From Aminobacter ciceronei (GTDB taxonomy: Bacteria; Pseudomonadota; Alphaproteobacteria; Rhizobiales; Rhizobiaceae): DNA of 64,000 bases. The notes under the pieces were generated by a model. It saw only the letters and a list, made by a program, of their open reading frames with translations. It made no database searches and was not told the DNA's origin. Position 1 is the first letter of the stretch; each line of letters opens with the position of its first letter. The stretch is from the NCBI RefSeq assembly GCF_014138625.1, contig NZ_JACJHY010000002.1, forward strand, positions 62,001 through 126,000, read 5' to 3'. The position numbers were made by a program, and so were the translations under genes. Positions 56,552 to 64,000 of the stretch are shown here, in pieces.

Positions 56552-57346
56552 ATGTCCATGCTCGTCAGGACGGTTCGCGACTGGCCGGTCGTGAGCTTCG
56601 TGCTGCTGGCATTCACGATCACCTGGATAGGCTTCATTCCGTTCTATCGGGCAGGCGGCGAAGACATCGCCTGGTTCACCTTCGGCCCGTTTGTCGCTGC
56701 CATCGTCATTTCGGCTGTCCTGGGCGGCTGGCCAAGGGTACGTGCCCTGCTTGCCTCGGTTGTTAAGTGGCGTGTGCCTCCGGTGTGGTACCTGGCGGCG
56801 ATCGGCATGCCGCTGGCGGTGCAACTGCTTGCTATCTGGCTCAATCCGATGTTCGGCTCGGCCCCGCCAGACTGGGCGAATGTGCCGGCCGTCACGGAAA
56901 TCGCCGTCATGGTCGCGTTGCTCATGGTTTTCAGCGGTCCGCTTGGCGAGGAGCCGGGATGGCGGGGCTTTGCACTGCCCTTGCTTCTCGGCGAGCGCGG
57001 AGCGCTGAATGCCAGTCTGGTGCTCGGGCTGATCTGGGCGGCCTGGCACCTGCCGCTGGTGCTGCTGAACGACTACAGCATTTCAAGTGCGCTCAATGTC
57101 ATGGCGGCAGCGGTGGTGTTCACATGGCTGTACCAGAACTCGGCCGGAAGCGTGCTGCCGGCTATCCTGATGCATGCATCGCATCAGAACAGCGTCCGCT
57201 ATCTCGGCCGCGTGTTTCAAGGCGGCGATGCGGCCCAGCATCAATGGATCGGCTTGATCTTATGGCTGGTGTTCGCGCTGGCGATCGTCGCCGTCTATGG
57301 GACGAGCAGTTTTCTCCGAAGGCAAGCGACCGCCGTCGCCGGTTAG
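56552..57346 (+). CDS. CPBP-family intramembrane metalloprotease
   Basis: A multi-spanning membrane protein of about 264 residues. It has the CPBP/Abi motifs: GPLGEEPGWRGFALP (about residues 129-143) with the paired glutamates and arginine, AAWHLPLVL (about 163-171), and a final histidine in LMHASHQNS. Relatives include Rce1 CAAX proteases, and many bacterial members have unknown substrates. The ATG at 56552 is preceded by GGGAG; an ATG at 56522 is less likely. It ends overlapping the convergent ICMT-like gene by four bases, an interesting pairing with another CAAX-processing type enzyme. Confidence 0.85.
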   Translation: MSMLVRTVRDWPVVSFVLLAFTITWIGFIPFYRAGGEDIAWFTFGPFVAAIVISAVLGGWPRVRALLASVVKWRVPPVWYLAAIGMPLAVQLLAIWLNPMFGSAPPDWANVPAVTEIAVMVALLMVFSGPLGEEPGWRGFALPLLLGERGALNASLVLGLIWAAWHLPLVLLNDYSISSALNVMAAAVVFTWLYQNSAGSVLPAILMHASHQNSVRYLGRVFQGGDAAQHQWIGLILWLVFALAIVAVYGTSSFLRRQATAVAG

Positions 57347-57819
57347 ATCCAGCGCCGGACCTTCTTCGCGTAATCGATGTATTTCTTGCCGAAACGTGCC
57401 TGCAGGTGCTTTTCCTCCGGTACGATGGCGAGCTTTTGCGTGGCAAAGGCGGCAATGAGGGCCAGCGCCAGGAACCAGACATTTGCGGTGATCAGCCCGA
57501 TGGCGATCATCAGCAGCGTGTTGGCGAAATAGATCGGGTTGCGGGTGAAGGAGAAGGCGCCCGACGTGACCAGATGCTCGGACGGCCTGTCGGGGCGGAT
57601 GGTGGTCTTGGCCCGCTTCAGCGTCTGCATGGCCGAATAATAGATCGCAACAACGCCGGCAACCGCCAGCCAGCCGGCGGCAAAAAGCAAGTCCGACAGC
57701 GGTTCGGTGATCCACGGCAAGGGATAGAGCAGTCCGAGCACCGCCGCCACCACGATTGCTGCGAGGTAGAGGATCGGCGGCCATGGCACCTTGCTGGGGG
57801 CGGCGTTGGGATTGGTCAC
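57343..57819 (-). CDS. Isoprenylcysteine carboxylmethyltransferase-like membrane protein
   Basis: A protein of about 158 residues with four hydrophobic segments and the ICMT/PEMT C-terminal signature: RPSEHLVTSGAFSFTRNPIYFANTLL (about residues 75-100) and PEEKHLQARFGKKYIDYAKKVRRWI. Members are SAM-dependent methyltransferases of lipids or small molecules in bacteria; the substrate is unknown. I choose GTG 57819, which has AGGAGGAG upstream and overlaps the stop of the previous gene as GTGA; ATG 57864 lies within that gene. Confidence 0.8.
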   Translation of the reverse strand: MTNPNAAPSKVPWPPILYLAAIVVAAVLGLLYPLPWITEPLSDLLFAAGWLAVAGVVAIYYSAMQTLKRAKTTIRPDRPSEHLVTSGAFSFTRNPIYFANTLLMIAIGLITANVWFLALALIAAFATQKLAIVPEEKHLQARFGKKYIDYAKKVRRWI

Positions 57820-58853
57820 TGCGCTCCTCCTGGTATCGTCTGATTTTCGGTGCTTGTCGTGCACATGGCGGCGGTCTGCCCGACATGGGCCTTCAACTTC
57901 GGGCTCTGGTCGGAGGCATAGAGCCGATCGAACGAATCATCCTTCTGCAACTCGTCGAGCATGCAGACACAGTAGCGCGAGCAGAAATCGGTGTCGCGGC
58001 TCTGCTCGCAGGAAAGCTGGCAGGATTTCAGGAAAGTGACCTCGCGGGTTTCGACCGGGGCCGGGAAGAGCTGGGCGAAGAGCCAGACCAGCGAGATCAT
58101 CACCGGCTGGTGAATGAGGTAAAAGGCAAGGCTGTGGCGACCAAAGAAGGAGAGGGGGCGCGACCAGGCGCCGGGCTGAAGCCGCGCCATCTTTTCGATC
58201 AGGCCTGCCCTGAGCGCCAGTCCGGCGACGCCGATGCCAGCCAGCACCGCGCCGAAGAAGGGGAACAGCGGGACGAAATCGTTGGAGCGCGGGTTGGCGG
58301 TGGAAAGGCCGATCCAGACCAGGGCCGGGTGATTGAACGCCTCCGAGCGCAGATAGTGGGGTGCTACGATCACCAGAGCAGCGGCGATCAGCGTCAGCAC
58401 CGGCGGGACGCGTAGGAAGGCAAGGCCAAGCACGCTGGCGAGCGCGATATGATGCAGGATGCCGAAGAAGATGAAGGTGTCTGGCGTGGCGAACCAGGTG
58501 GCGACGGTGATCGCTAGTGCCGCCGCTGTCACCATGGCGAGCCGCCTGAAATAGCCGGGCCAGCGGATGCCCTTGGCATGTGCCAGCACCAGGCTGGCAC
58601 CGACGAGGAACAGGAAGCTCGAGGCGATGCAGCGCGCGAACAGCTTCCAGTTGCCATAGGCGGTCATGCCCGGATCGGCATAACCGAAGAATTCGAGGTC
58701 CCAGGCGAAGTGGTAGATCGCCATGGCGATCAGGGCTACGCCGCGGGCGATGTCGATGACCGATACGCGCCGAGAAGGTGCTTTGATCTGGTCGGGGTCC
58801 GGTTGCATCGTCATGTTGTTCGCTTCTGCGTTTTCGGGTGTTGCAGCGCCCAT
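57816..58853 (-). CDS. DUF1624 (heparan-alpha-glucosaminide N-acetyltransferase-like) membrane protein
   Basis: A 345-residue protein with about eight helices. VSVIDIARGVALIAMAIYHFAWDLEFFGY (about residues 31-59) is the conserved first helix with the histidine of the HGSNAT/DUF1624 family, and FFGRHSLAFYLIHQPVMISL (about 240-259) the last. The C-terminal 70 residues are soluble and cysteine rich: CQLSCEQSRDTDFCSRYCVCML gives six cysteines in about 20 residues. Function of the bacterial family is unproven; acyl transfer to a cell-envelope sugar is likely. Its stop overlaps the ICMT-like start. Confidence 0.82.
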   Translation of the reverse strand: MGAATPENAEANNMTMQPDPDQIKAPSRRVSVIDIARGVALIAMAIYHFAWDLEFFGYADPGMTAYGNWKLFARCIASSFLFLVGASLVLAHAKGIRWPGYFRRLAMVTAAALAITVATWFATPDTFIFFGILHHIALASVLGLAFLRVPPVLTLIAAALVIVAPHYLRSEAFNHPALVWIGLSTANPRSNDFVPLFPFFGAVLAGIGVAGLALRAGLIEKMARLQPGAWSRPLSFFGRHSLAFYLIHQPVMISLVWLFAQLFPAPVETREVTFLKSCQLSCEQSRDTDFCSRYCVCMLDELQKDDSFDRLYASDQSPKLKAHVGQTAAMCTTSTENQTIPGGAQ

Positions 58854-58935
58854 GCAGCACTATCATGGTTGAAGCGGGGCGGAAGAGAGCAGAACTGTCT
58901 GTCGTGCACAGGGTTAAGCAATTGATGGGGCGGGC

Positions 58936-59625
58936 ATGAGCGGACGAAAGATGGCGCTGACCGAGGAGCTGGTGGCGCGTTGCCATCGCGAGGTCGCCGA
59001 CACGGGCCCCGACCCCGATGCGATGCATCTCGACGACGCCGACTATGAGGTGATGATCGACGAGACGCTTGCCGCGCGTCCCGGCAATGGACCGTTGTGG
59101 CTGTTTGCCTATGGATCGCTGATCTGGAAACCCGAGGTGGAGCACACCGACGAAAGGGTGGCGCTGGTGCGCGGCTGGCACCGTTCGTTCTGCATCAACA
59201 TGACCCGCTGGCGCGCCACAAAGGCTGAGCCTGGACTGATGATGGGCATGGATCGCGGCGGCCAGTGCAAGGGCGTGGCGCTCAGGCTGACGGACGGCGA
59301 CCGCCGCGAGCAGCTGGACAAGCTGTTTCGCCGCGAGATGACGCTGAAACCCTCCACCTACAAGCCGCGCTGGCTGAAGCTCGCCACCGATGAAGGTCCG
59401 TTGACCGCGCTCGCCTTCGTCATCAACCGCAAAGGCCACGCCTATGCCGGCGCGCTGGGCGAGGACGCGGTGGCGGAGCGACTGGCGACGACCTGCGGCC
59501 ATTGGGGTTCGGCTGCGGACTATCTCTATAATGTGGTCAGCAACCTCGAGCAGCGGGCGATCCACGATCGGCATCTGTGGCGGCTCCAGCATCTGGTGGC
59601 CGAGCGAATCGTGGCCCGCGGATGA
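58936..59625 (+). CDS. ChaC-like gamma-glutamylcyclotransferase
   Basis: A 229-residue protein with WLFAYGSLIWKPE (about residues 55-67), the ChaC-type YGSL substrate motif, and VALVRGWHRSFC. The catalytic glutamate is expected in the middle region (LFRREMT, about 135-141). ChaC enzymes cleave glutathione to 5-oxoproline and Cys-Gly. It stands alone between a divergent DUF1624 gene and the riboswitch region. Confidence 0.88.
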   Translation: MSGRKMALTEELVARCHREVADTGPDPDAMHLDDADYEVMIDETLAARPGNGPLWLFAYGSLIWKPEVEHTDERVALVRGWHRSFCINMTRWRATKAEPGLMMGMDRGGQCKGVALRLTDGDRREQLDKLFRREMTLKPSTYKPRWLKLATDEGPLTALAFVINRKGHAYAGALGEDAVAERLATTCGHWGSAADYLYNVVSNLEQRAIHDRHLWRLQHLVAERIVARG

Positions 59626-59669
59626 TCGCCGGAACGCCGCTTTCGAGCGCGGCGGCGTCGGAATTTGGT

Positions 59670-59698
59670 TTGCCGCCCAAGCCATTTGTTTCTATAGT
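59670..59698 (+). promoter_or_regulatory. Promoter for the cbtB riboswitch transcript
   Basis: TTGCCG (59670-59675), 17 bases, TATAGT (59693-59698). Transcription would start about ten bases before the riboswitch aptamer. Confidence 0.6.
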
Positions 59699-59708
59699 TG
59701 CGGCGTCG

Positions 59709-59873
59709 TCGGTTCCGTTACGGAATCAAGAGGGAATGCGGTAAGGGCCATTTGAAGGTCCAAAGCCGTGGCTGCCCCCGCAACTGTATGCGGTTAGCTC
59801 TCCCCAAATGCCACTGAAGCTTGCTTCGGGAAGGCGGGGAAGGGTGCCGATCCGCAAGCCAGGAGACCTGCCG
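59709..59873 (+). promoter_or_regulatory. Cobalamin riboswitch upstream of cbtB
   Basis: It contains CAAGAGGGAATGCGGTAAG, GGCTGCCCCCGCAACTGTAT, GCCACTG...GGGAAGGC and the B12 box GCCAGGAGACCTGCC (59858-59872). About 50 bases separate it from the cbtB ATG. They contain two short hairpins, GGCAC-N8-GTGCC and CCCTC-GGGTG-GAGGG (59897-59911), the second close to the ribosome-binding site, so control of translation is plausible. Confidence 0.95.
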
Positions 59874-59924
59874 GCGACAGGCACTTATCTCTGTGCCCTC
59901 GGGTGGAGGGCGAAAGGACTTGTG

Positions 59925-60101
59925 ATGAACACTGTTTCTGCTCTCGGCACCGACGTCTCTTCGCAGTCGCGTAGCATGCAGCTGGCGCTTGCCGCGCTGC
60001 TCGGCCTTTTCGTTGTTGGCTTCCTCGGGTTCTCGCATATGGACGTGGTGCACAACGCTGCCCACGACTATCGCCACTCGATGGCTTTCCCCTGCCACTA
60101 A
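59925..60101 (+). CDS. cbtB: Cobalt transporter subunit CbtB
   Basis: A 58-residue protein with one transmembrane helix (about residues 18-37) followed by the CbtB histidine motif HMDVVHNAAHDYRHSMAFPCH, which is thought to bind cobalt. CbtAB is a predicted B12-regulated cobalt transporter. ATG 59925 has AAAGGA upstream. It is directly behind the riboswitch. Confidence 0.92.
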   Translation: MNTVSALGTDVSSQSRSMQLALAALLGLFVVGFLGFSHMDVVHNAAHDYRHSMAFPCH

Positions 60102-60117
60102 CCAAGGCGATCCAACA

Positions 60118-60894
60118 ATGTCCATCTTCAGAAACGTCGTGTTCATCGCGGCGATCAGCGGGCTATTGGCCGGCGTGGTCCTTGCCGCACTCCAGACCTA
60201 TGCAACCGTCCCGCTGATCCTCAAGGCGGAGACCTATGAGAACGCCGGCGGTGGCCATGAGCACGCCGCGGCACCAGTTGCCGGCACTGAGGCGACCGCC
60301 CCTGCGGCCGGCGCCGAAACCACGGCGGCACAGACTGCGGCGCCAGCCGAAGAAGAAGCCTGGGCTCCGGCCGACGGCGCTGAACGTTTTGCCTATTCGG
60401 CGCTCGCCAATATCGTCAGCGGCATCGCTTTCGGCCTGATCCTGGTCGCCGTTTCCGAGTTTGCCGGTGGCATCGCCAACTGGCGCCAGGGGGTGTTCTG
60501 GGGCTTTGCCGGCTTTGCCGTGTTTACCCTGGCTCCCGGTCTTGGCCTGCCGCCGGAGCTGCCGGCGATGCCGGCAGCCGATCTTGGCGCACGCCAGATC
60601 TGGTGGACGCTGACCGTCGTCGCCACCGCGGCGGGTCTCGCGCTGATCGCTTTCAAGCAGTCGCTGCCGCTGGCGATACTCGGTGTGGTGCTGATCGTTG
60701 CGCCGCACATCGTCGGTGCACCGCAACCGGAAAGCCACGAGTCGCCGATTCCAGCAGACCTGCACCACAGCTTCGTCGTCGCCGTCACCATCACCAATCT
60801 GGTGTTCTGGGTCGTGCTGGGGGCGGTGGCGGGCTATGTGCGCAACCGCTTCATGAGCGAGCCGGCGCCGTCGCTGAACGGCCGCCTTGCCTGA
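60118..60894 (+). CDS. cbtA: Cobalt transporter subunit CbtA
   Basis: A 258-residue membrane protein with about six helices. FRNVVFIAAISGLLAGVVLAALQ (residues 4-26) is the family start. A polar, alanine-rich loop with HEHAAAP (about 43-49) follows and may handle metal. The C-terminal half has QGVFWGFAGFAVFTLAPGLGLPPELP. The ATG at 60118 lies 16 bases after cbtB; the long open frame upstream is a shadow. Confidence 0.92.
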   Translation: MSIFRNVVFIAAISGLLAGVVLAALQTYATVPLILKAETYENAGGGHEHAAAPVAGTEATAPAAGAETTAAQTAAPAEEEAWAPADGAERFAYSALANIVSGIAFGLILVAVSEFAGGIANWRQGVFWGFAGFAVFTLAPGLGLPPELPAMPAADLGARQIWWTLTVVATAAGLALIAFKQSLPLAILGVVLIVAPHIVGAPQPESHESPIPADLHHSFVVAVTITNLVFWVVLGAVAGYVRNRFMSEPAPSLNGRLA

Positions 60895-60895
60895 G

Positions 60896-61396
60896 ATGCT
60901 GACCCTCCTGCTCGGCGGCGCGCGCTCCGGCAAGAGCGCGCATGCCGAGCAGCTCATCACCCAATTTCCTGCGCCGTGGACCTATGTTGCCACGGCGCAG
61001 GCTTATGACGACGAGATGCGTGAGCGCATTTTGATCCATCTGGGACGCCGTGGCGAGGGCTGGCGGACGCTCGACGCGCCGCTGGATCTGGTCGGCGCGC
61101 TCGCCAGCCTGCCCGATGGCGCGCCTGTTCTGGTCGACTGCCTGACGCTTTGGCTTACCAATCATCTGCTGGCCGATCATGACGTCGAGGCCGAATGTGC
61201 GGCGCTCGTCGAGGCACTGTCGCGTCCGCGCGGGCCGTGGTTCGTGGTCTCCAACGAGGTCGGGCTCGGCATCGTGCCCGACAATGCACTGGCCCGCCGT
61301 TTTCGTGACGATGCCGGCAGGCTCAATCAGAAGGTGGCGGCCGTGGCCGAAGAGGTGCTGTTTCTTGTCGCCGGCCTGCCGATGAGGGTGAAATGA
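60896..61396 (+). CDS. cobU: Adenosylcobinamide kinase/guanylyltransferase
   Basis: A 166-residue bifunctional enzyme (CobU, CobP in Pseudomonas naming) that phosphorylates adenosylcobinamide and transfers GMP. P-loop LLLGGARSGKSAHAEQL (about residues 4-20), the covalent-GMP region with ERILIHLGRRGEGWRTLD (about 42-59; histidine 47) and DCLTLWLTNHL are present. It begins one base after the cbtA stop; its stop overlaps cobO (ATGA). Confidence 0.94.
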   Translation: MLTLLLGGARSGKSAHAEQLITQFPAPWTYVATAQAYDDEMRERILIHLGRRGEGWRTLDAPLDLVGALASLPDGAPVLVDCLTLWLTNHLLADHDVEAECAALVEALSRPRGPWFVVSNEVGLGIVPDNALARRFRDDAGRLNQKVAAVAEEVLFLVAGLPMRVK

Positions 61397-62013
61397 TGAA
61401 GACGATCGACGAGCAGGAAGCCGAACGCCACCGCGCCAAGATGGCCAAGCGCAAGGCGGTTCAGGATGCTGAGGTCGCCGGCAAGACCATCGTCGAGAAG
61501 GGGCTGCTGATCGTCAACACGGGTCCCGGCAAGGGCAAGTCGACCGCGGCATTCGGTCTGGCGCTGCGCATGCTGGGTTATGGCCAGCGGGTTGGCGTCG
61601 TGCAGTTCATCAAGGGCGCCTGGCATTCGGGCGAGCAGGACGCATTCGCCGCCTTCGGTGACCGCGCCGTCTGGCACACGATGGGCGAGGGCTTTACCTG
61701 GGAGACGCAGGACATCAAGCGCGACATCGCCGCCGCCGAAGCAGCCTGGGCAAAGGCGCAGGAACTGCTGGCCGACCCGACAATTTCGCTTGTCGTGCTC
61801 GACGAGCTCAATATCGCACTGCGCTATGACTATCTCGATCTGGAGGCGGTGGTCGCGACGCTGCAGAACCGTCGCGAGGGCCTGCATGTCGTGGTCACCG
61901 GCCGCAACGCCAAGCCGGCGCTGGTCGAGGCTGCCGACCTTGTCACCGAGATGGGCGCGACCAAGCATCACTTCTCGGCCGGCGTGAAGGCTCAGAAGGG
62001 AATCGAGTTCTAG
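61393..62013 (+). CDS. cobO: Cob(I)yrinic acid a,c-diamide adenosyltransferase
   Basis: A 206-residue ATP:corrinoid adenosyltransferase of the CobA/CobO/BtuR type. The unusual P-loop NTGPGKGKSTAAFGLALR (about residues 41-58) and VVLDELNIALRYDYL (about 135-149) are signature blocks; the terminal half has GRNAKPALVEAADLVTEM. It adds the upper axial ligand. It is the last gene of the cbtB-cbtA-cobU-cobO unit and converges on cobD with a 10-base gap. Confidence 0.95.
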   Translation: MMKTIDEQEAERHRAKMAKRKAVQDAEVAGKTIVEKGLLIVNTGPGKGKSTAAFGLALRMLGYGQRVGVVQFIKGAWHSGEQDAFAAFGDRAVWHTMGEGFTWETQDIKRDIAAAEAAWAKAQELLADPTISLVVLDELNIALRYDYLDLEAVVATLQNRREGLHVVVTGRNAKPALVEAADLVTEMGATKHHFSAGVKAQKGIEF

Positions 62014-62023
62014 CGCTGCTGTG

Positions 62024-62989
62024 TCAGAGCCAGATGGCGAAGCCGATCAGGCCGATGGCGCCGACCAGGATGGCGTCGGCGGTCCAGTAGAGGCGGAGTG
62101 CTGCGCGGATATCCCGGGCATTGGCGTCCCGGCGGCCGCCCGCGCCCATGAAGGCGTCCTCGACCAAAACGCCGCCATAGGCGCGAGGGCCGGCAAGGGC
62201 GAGGCCGAGCGCGCCGGCCATGGCGGCCTCGGGCCAGCCGGCATTGGGTGAACGATGTTTTTGGGCGTCGCGCCAGACGGCCTCCCAGGCGGCCTTCGGG
62301 TCGGCGCCGGGCACGAGGGAGGCGGCGAGCACGATGGCAAGCGCGGTCAGGCGCGAGGCCGGCAGGTTGATGAGGTCGTCGAAACGGGCGGCGGCCCAGC
62401 CGAAGGCTTCGTGGCGGTTGGTGCGGTGGCCGATCATCGAATCGGCGGTGTTGGCCGCCTTGTAGGCGGCACCTCCAGCGAAACCTGAGATGGCGAGCCA
62501 GAAGGCAGGTGCGGTGATGCCGTCGGAGAAGTTTTCGGCCAGGCTCTCGATTGCGGCACGGCTGACGCCTGCTTCGTCGAGACGCTCGGGGTCGCGGCCG
62601 ACGATTTGCGACACGGCCTTGCGACCGGCAATGATGCCGCCGCTGTCGAGCGCGTCGGCGACCGCCTTCACATGGCTGCCGAGGCTGCGCTGGGCGACGA
62701 GGCTGGAAGCGGCGATGGCGGTCAAGAGCATGCCGAGGGGCAGCAAACCGAACAGCCGCTCCAGGGCGAAGGCGATTGTGGCGGGCAGTGTGACGATGAC
62801 GACGAGGGCGGCGACACCCCAGATGCGGCGCTGAGCGTCGGTATCGGTGGCTCGGTTGAGGCTGATGTCGAGAAAGGATATCAGCTTGCCGATCCAGATG
62901 ACCGGATGACCGATCTTGCGCACAAGTCGGTCCGGATAGCCGAGACCGAGTTCAACCAGAAGCGACAGGAAGGCGAGCGGAAAAGACAT
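62024..62989 (-). CDS. cobD: Adenosylcobinamide-phosphate synthase CobD (CbiB family)
   Basis: A 321-residue integral membrane protein that joins the aminopropanol arm to adenosylcobyric acid. GYPDRLVRKIGHPVIWIGKLI (about residues 17-37), ESLAENFSDGITAPAFW (about 148-164) and NTADSMIGHRTNRHEAFGWAAARFDDLINL (about 180-209) are CbiB hallmarks. The ATG at 62989 shares bases with the cobC ATG on the other strand; the frame upstream of it is a shadow. Confidence 0.94.
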   Translation of the reverse strand: MSFPLAFLSLLVELGLGYPDRLVRKIGHPVIWIGKLISFLDISLNRATDTDAQRRIWGVAALVVIVTLPATIAFALERLFGLLPLGMLLTAIAASSLVAQRSLGSHVKAVADALDSGGIIAGRKAVSQIVGRDPERLDEAGVSRAAIESLAENFSDGITAPAFWLAISGFAGGAAYKAANTADSMIGHRTNRHEAFGWAAARFDDLINLPASRLTALAIVLAASLVPGADPKAAWEAVWRDAQKHRSPNAGWPEAAMAGALGLALAGPRAYGGVLVEDAFMGAGGRRDANARDIRAALRLYWTADAILVGAIGLIGFAIWL

Positions 62990-64000
62990 GACGCTTCTTG
63001 CAGGACGTAGGACAGGGACCGTGGACCACGGCGGCAGCCTGGAACGGGCGAGGGCGCTGTTTCCGGGAGCGCCCGAGCCATTCGTCGACCTGTCGACCGG
63101 GATCAATCCAAACTCCTATCCGCTTTTCGAGCTGCCTGCCACAGCCTTGTCGCGCCTGCCCGAGCCGGGTCGGGCGCGCGACCTCGCAGCGGTTGCCGCA
63201 ACTGCTTACGGTGCGCCCTCGGCCGCCCATGTGGTGCCGGCGCCGGGCACGCAGATTCTATTGCCGCGCATCGCCTCGCTGGTGCGGTCCGGCCGCGCCC
63301 TCGTGCTCGGGCCGACCTATCAGGAACACGCCCGCGCCGCTGCGATCGCCGGTCATCAGGTGGCCGAGACGCGCGATTTCGGGCAGCTTTTCGACGCCGA
63401 CCTCGCCGTCGTGGTCAATCCGAACAACCCTGACGGCCGTGTCGTGCAGCGCAAGGACCTGCTTGAACTGGCCGCCAGCCTGCGCGCCCGCGGTGGGCTT
63501 CTGGTCGTCGACGAGGCGTTCATGGACGTCGGCCCGCAGGCGCAGAGCCTTGCCGGCGACGTCGAACAGAGTGGCCTCGTGGTGCTGCGCTCCTTCGGCA
63601 AGTTCTACGGGCTGGCCGGCATCCGTCTCGGCTTTGCACTGGCCCACCCCGATATCGCCGGTCGATTGGAGGAAGAGCTCGGGCCCTGGTCGGTGGCCGT
63701 ACCGTCGCTCGAGTATGGCATCAAGGCACTGTCGGATGCTGACTGGCAGCGTGAGATGCGGACGACGCTGGCGCATGCCGCGCATCGTCTCGACCAGGCC
63801 TTTGCCCGCGCTGGCGTGATCGTCACCGGTGGCACGTCGCTGTTCCGCCATGTCGACATTTCCGACGCCGCCGGACTGTTCAAGGCACTGGGGCGCGAGG
63901 GTATCCTGGTGCGCGGTTTCACCGATCGACCGACCCAGTTGCGCTGCGGCCTGCCGGGCCACGAAGTCGAGTGGCGGCGGCTTGACGTGGCCCTGGGTGA
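62988..64000 (+). CDS. cobC: Threonine-phosphate decarboxylase-like CobC (runs off the right edge)
   Basis: At least 337 codons, open to the end of the window. It is a PLP enzyme of the aminotransferase fold. DHGGSLERARALFPGAPEPFVDLSTGINP (from residue 12) and the PLP-lysine motif LRSFGKFYGLAGIRLGFA (about residues 202-219) are characteristic; NPNNPDGR (about 145-152) is the conserved aspartate/asparagine region. In rhizobia CobC works with CobD to supply the aminopropanol linker. The ATG at 62988 overlaps the cobD ATG within a single CATG. Only a few C-terminal residues should be missing. Confidence 0.92.
   Translation, partial: MTLLAGRRTGTVDHGGSLERARALFPGAPEPFVDLSTGINPNSYPLFELPATALSRLPEPGRARDLAAVAATAYGAPSAAHVVPAPGTQILLPRIASLVRSGRALVLGPTYQEHARAAAIAGHQVAETRDFGQLFDADLAVVVNPNNPDGRVVQRKDLLELAASLRARGGLLVVDEAFMDVGPQAQSLAGDVEQSGLVVLRSFGKFYGLAGIRLGFALAHPDIAGRLEEELGPWSVAVPSLEYGIKALSDADWQREMRTTLAHAAHRLDQAFARAGVIVTGGTSLFRHVDISDAAGLFKALGREGILVRGFTDRPTQLRCGLPGHEVEWRRLDVALG

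Overview
The window is one continuous stretch of a high-GC alphaproteobacterial chromosome. Gene content and order point to Rhizobiales, most like Mesorhizobium/Aminobacter. The evidence is the nuoA-N operon followed by birA, rnj, mce and a DUF1467 gene; an aerobic cob cluster with CbiD in place of CobF; cbtAB behind a cobalamin riboswitch; proS-lolC-lolD; GAAC-N7-GAAC type SOS boxes; and rhizobial palindromic repeats. No phage, transposase, integrase or CRISPR array was found.

Layout. (1) 1-4.9 kb: tail of a flavin-dependent oxidoreductase, an Rrf2 regulator, and the sulfate uptake operon sbp-cysT-cysW-cysA (minus strand). (2) 5.0-21.9 kb: cobalamin synthesis. One minus-strand operon starts at a cobalamin riboswitch (about 21.78-21.95 kb) and runs DUF1636-cobW-cobN-cobG-cobH-cobI-cobJ with stop/start overlaps of ATGA or TTGA type. 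Around it lie cobK (+), cobL-cobE-cobM (-), cbiD (+) and cobA-cobB(cbiA)-cobS(cobV)-cobT(cobU) (-). (3) 22-23.2 kb: a YcaQ-like winged-helix protein. (4) 23.5-42.5 kb: the complete 14-subunit complex I operon with an extra gene between nuoF and nuoG that shares a C-terminal domain with NuoE, then birA, RNase J, methylmalonyl-CoA epimerase and DUF1467. (5) 42.6-48.4 kb: a candidate minus-strand small RNA; proS-lolC-lolD; an eroded second copy of that block (delta-proS, a full lolC2, a 16-codon lolD fragment); and a 28-residue SOS-controlled membrane peptide. (6) 48.5-51.3 kb: lipB, tRNA-Leu(GAG), two glycosyltransferases. (7) 51.6-59.6 kb: a Zn/Cd/Pb P-type ATPase with its divergent MerR regulator, MgtE, a second MerR regulator, a CPBP protease, an ICMT-like methyltransferase, a DUF1624 protein and a ChaC-like cyclotransferase. 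(8) 59.6-64 kb: a second cobalamin riboswitch leading cbtB-cbtA-cobU(cobP)-cobO, then cobD (-) and cobC (+, running off the right edge).

How it fits together. The cob genes cover nearly the whole route from uroporphyrinogen III to cobalamin. cobQ and the small cobaltochelatase subunits are not in the window. Riboswitches shut down two units, cobalt insertion plus corrin-ring synthesis and predicted cobalt uptake plus late steps, when B12 is plentiful. The most notable observations are the SOS micropeptide with three evenly spaced LexA half-sites, the decayed proS-lolC-lolD duplication that left a second, partly homogenised lolC, palindromic repeats translated in frame inside CobG and CobN, the shared domain of NuoE and its neighbour, and the orphan small-RNA locus. 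All identifications are by eye from sequence; no database search was run.
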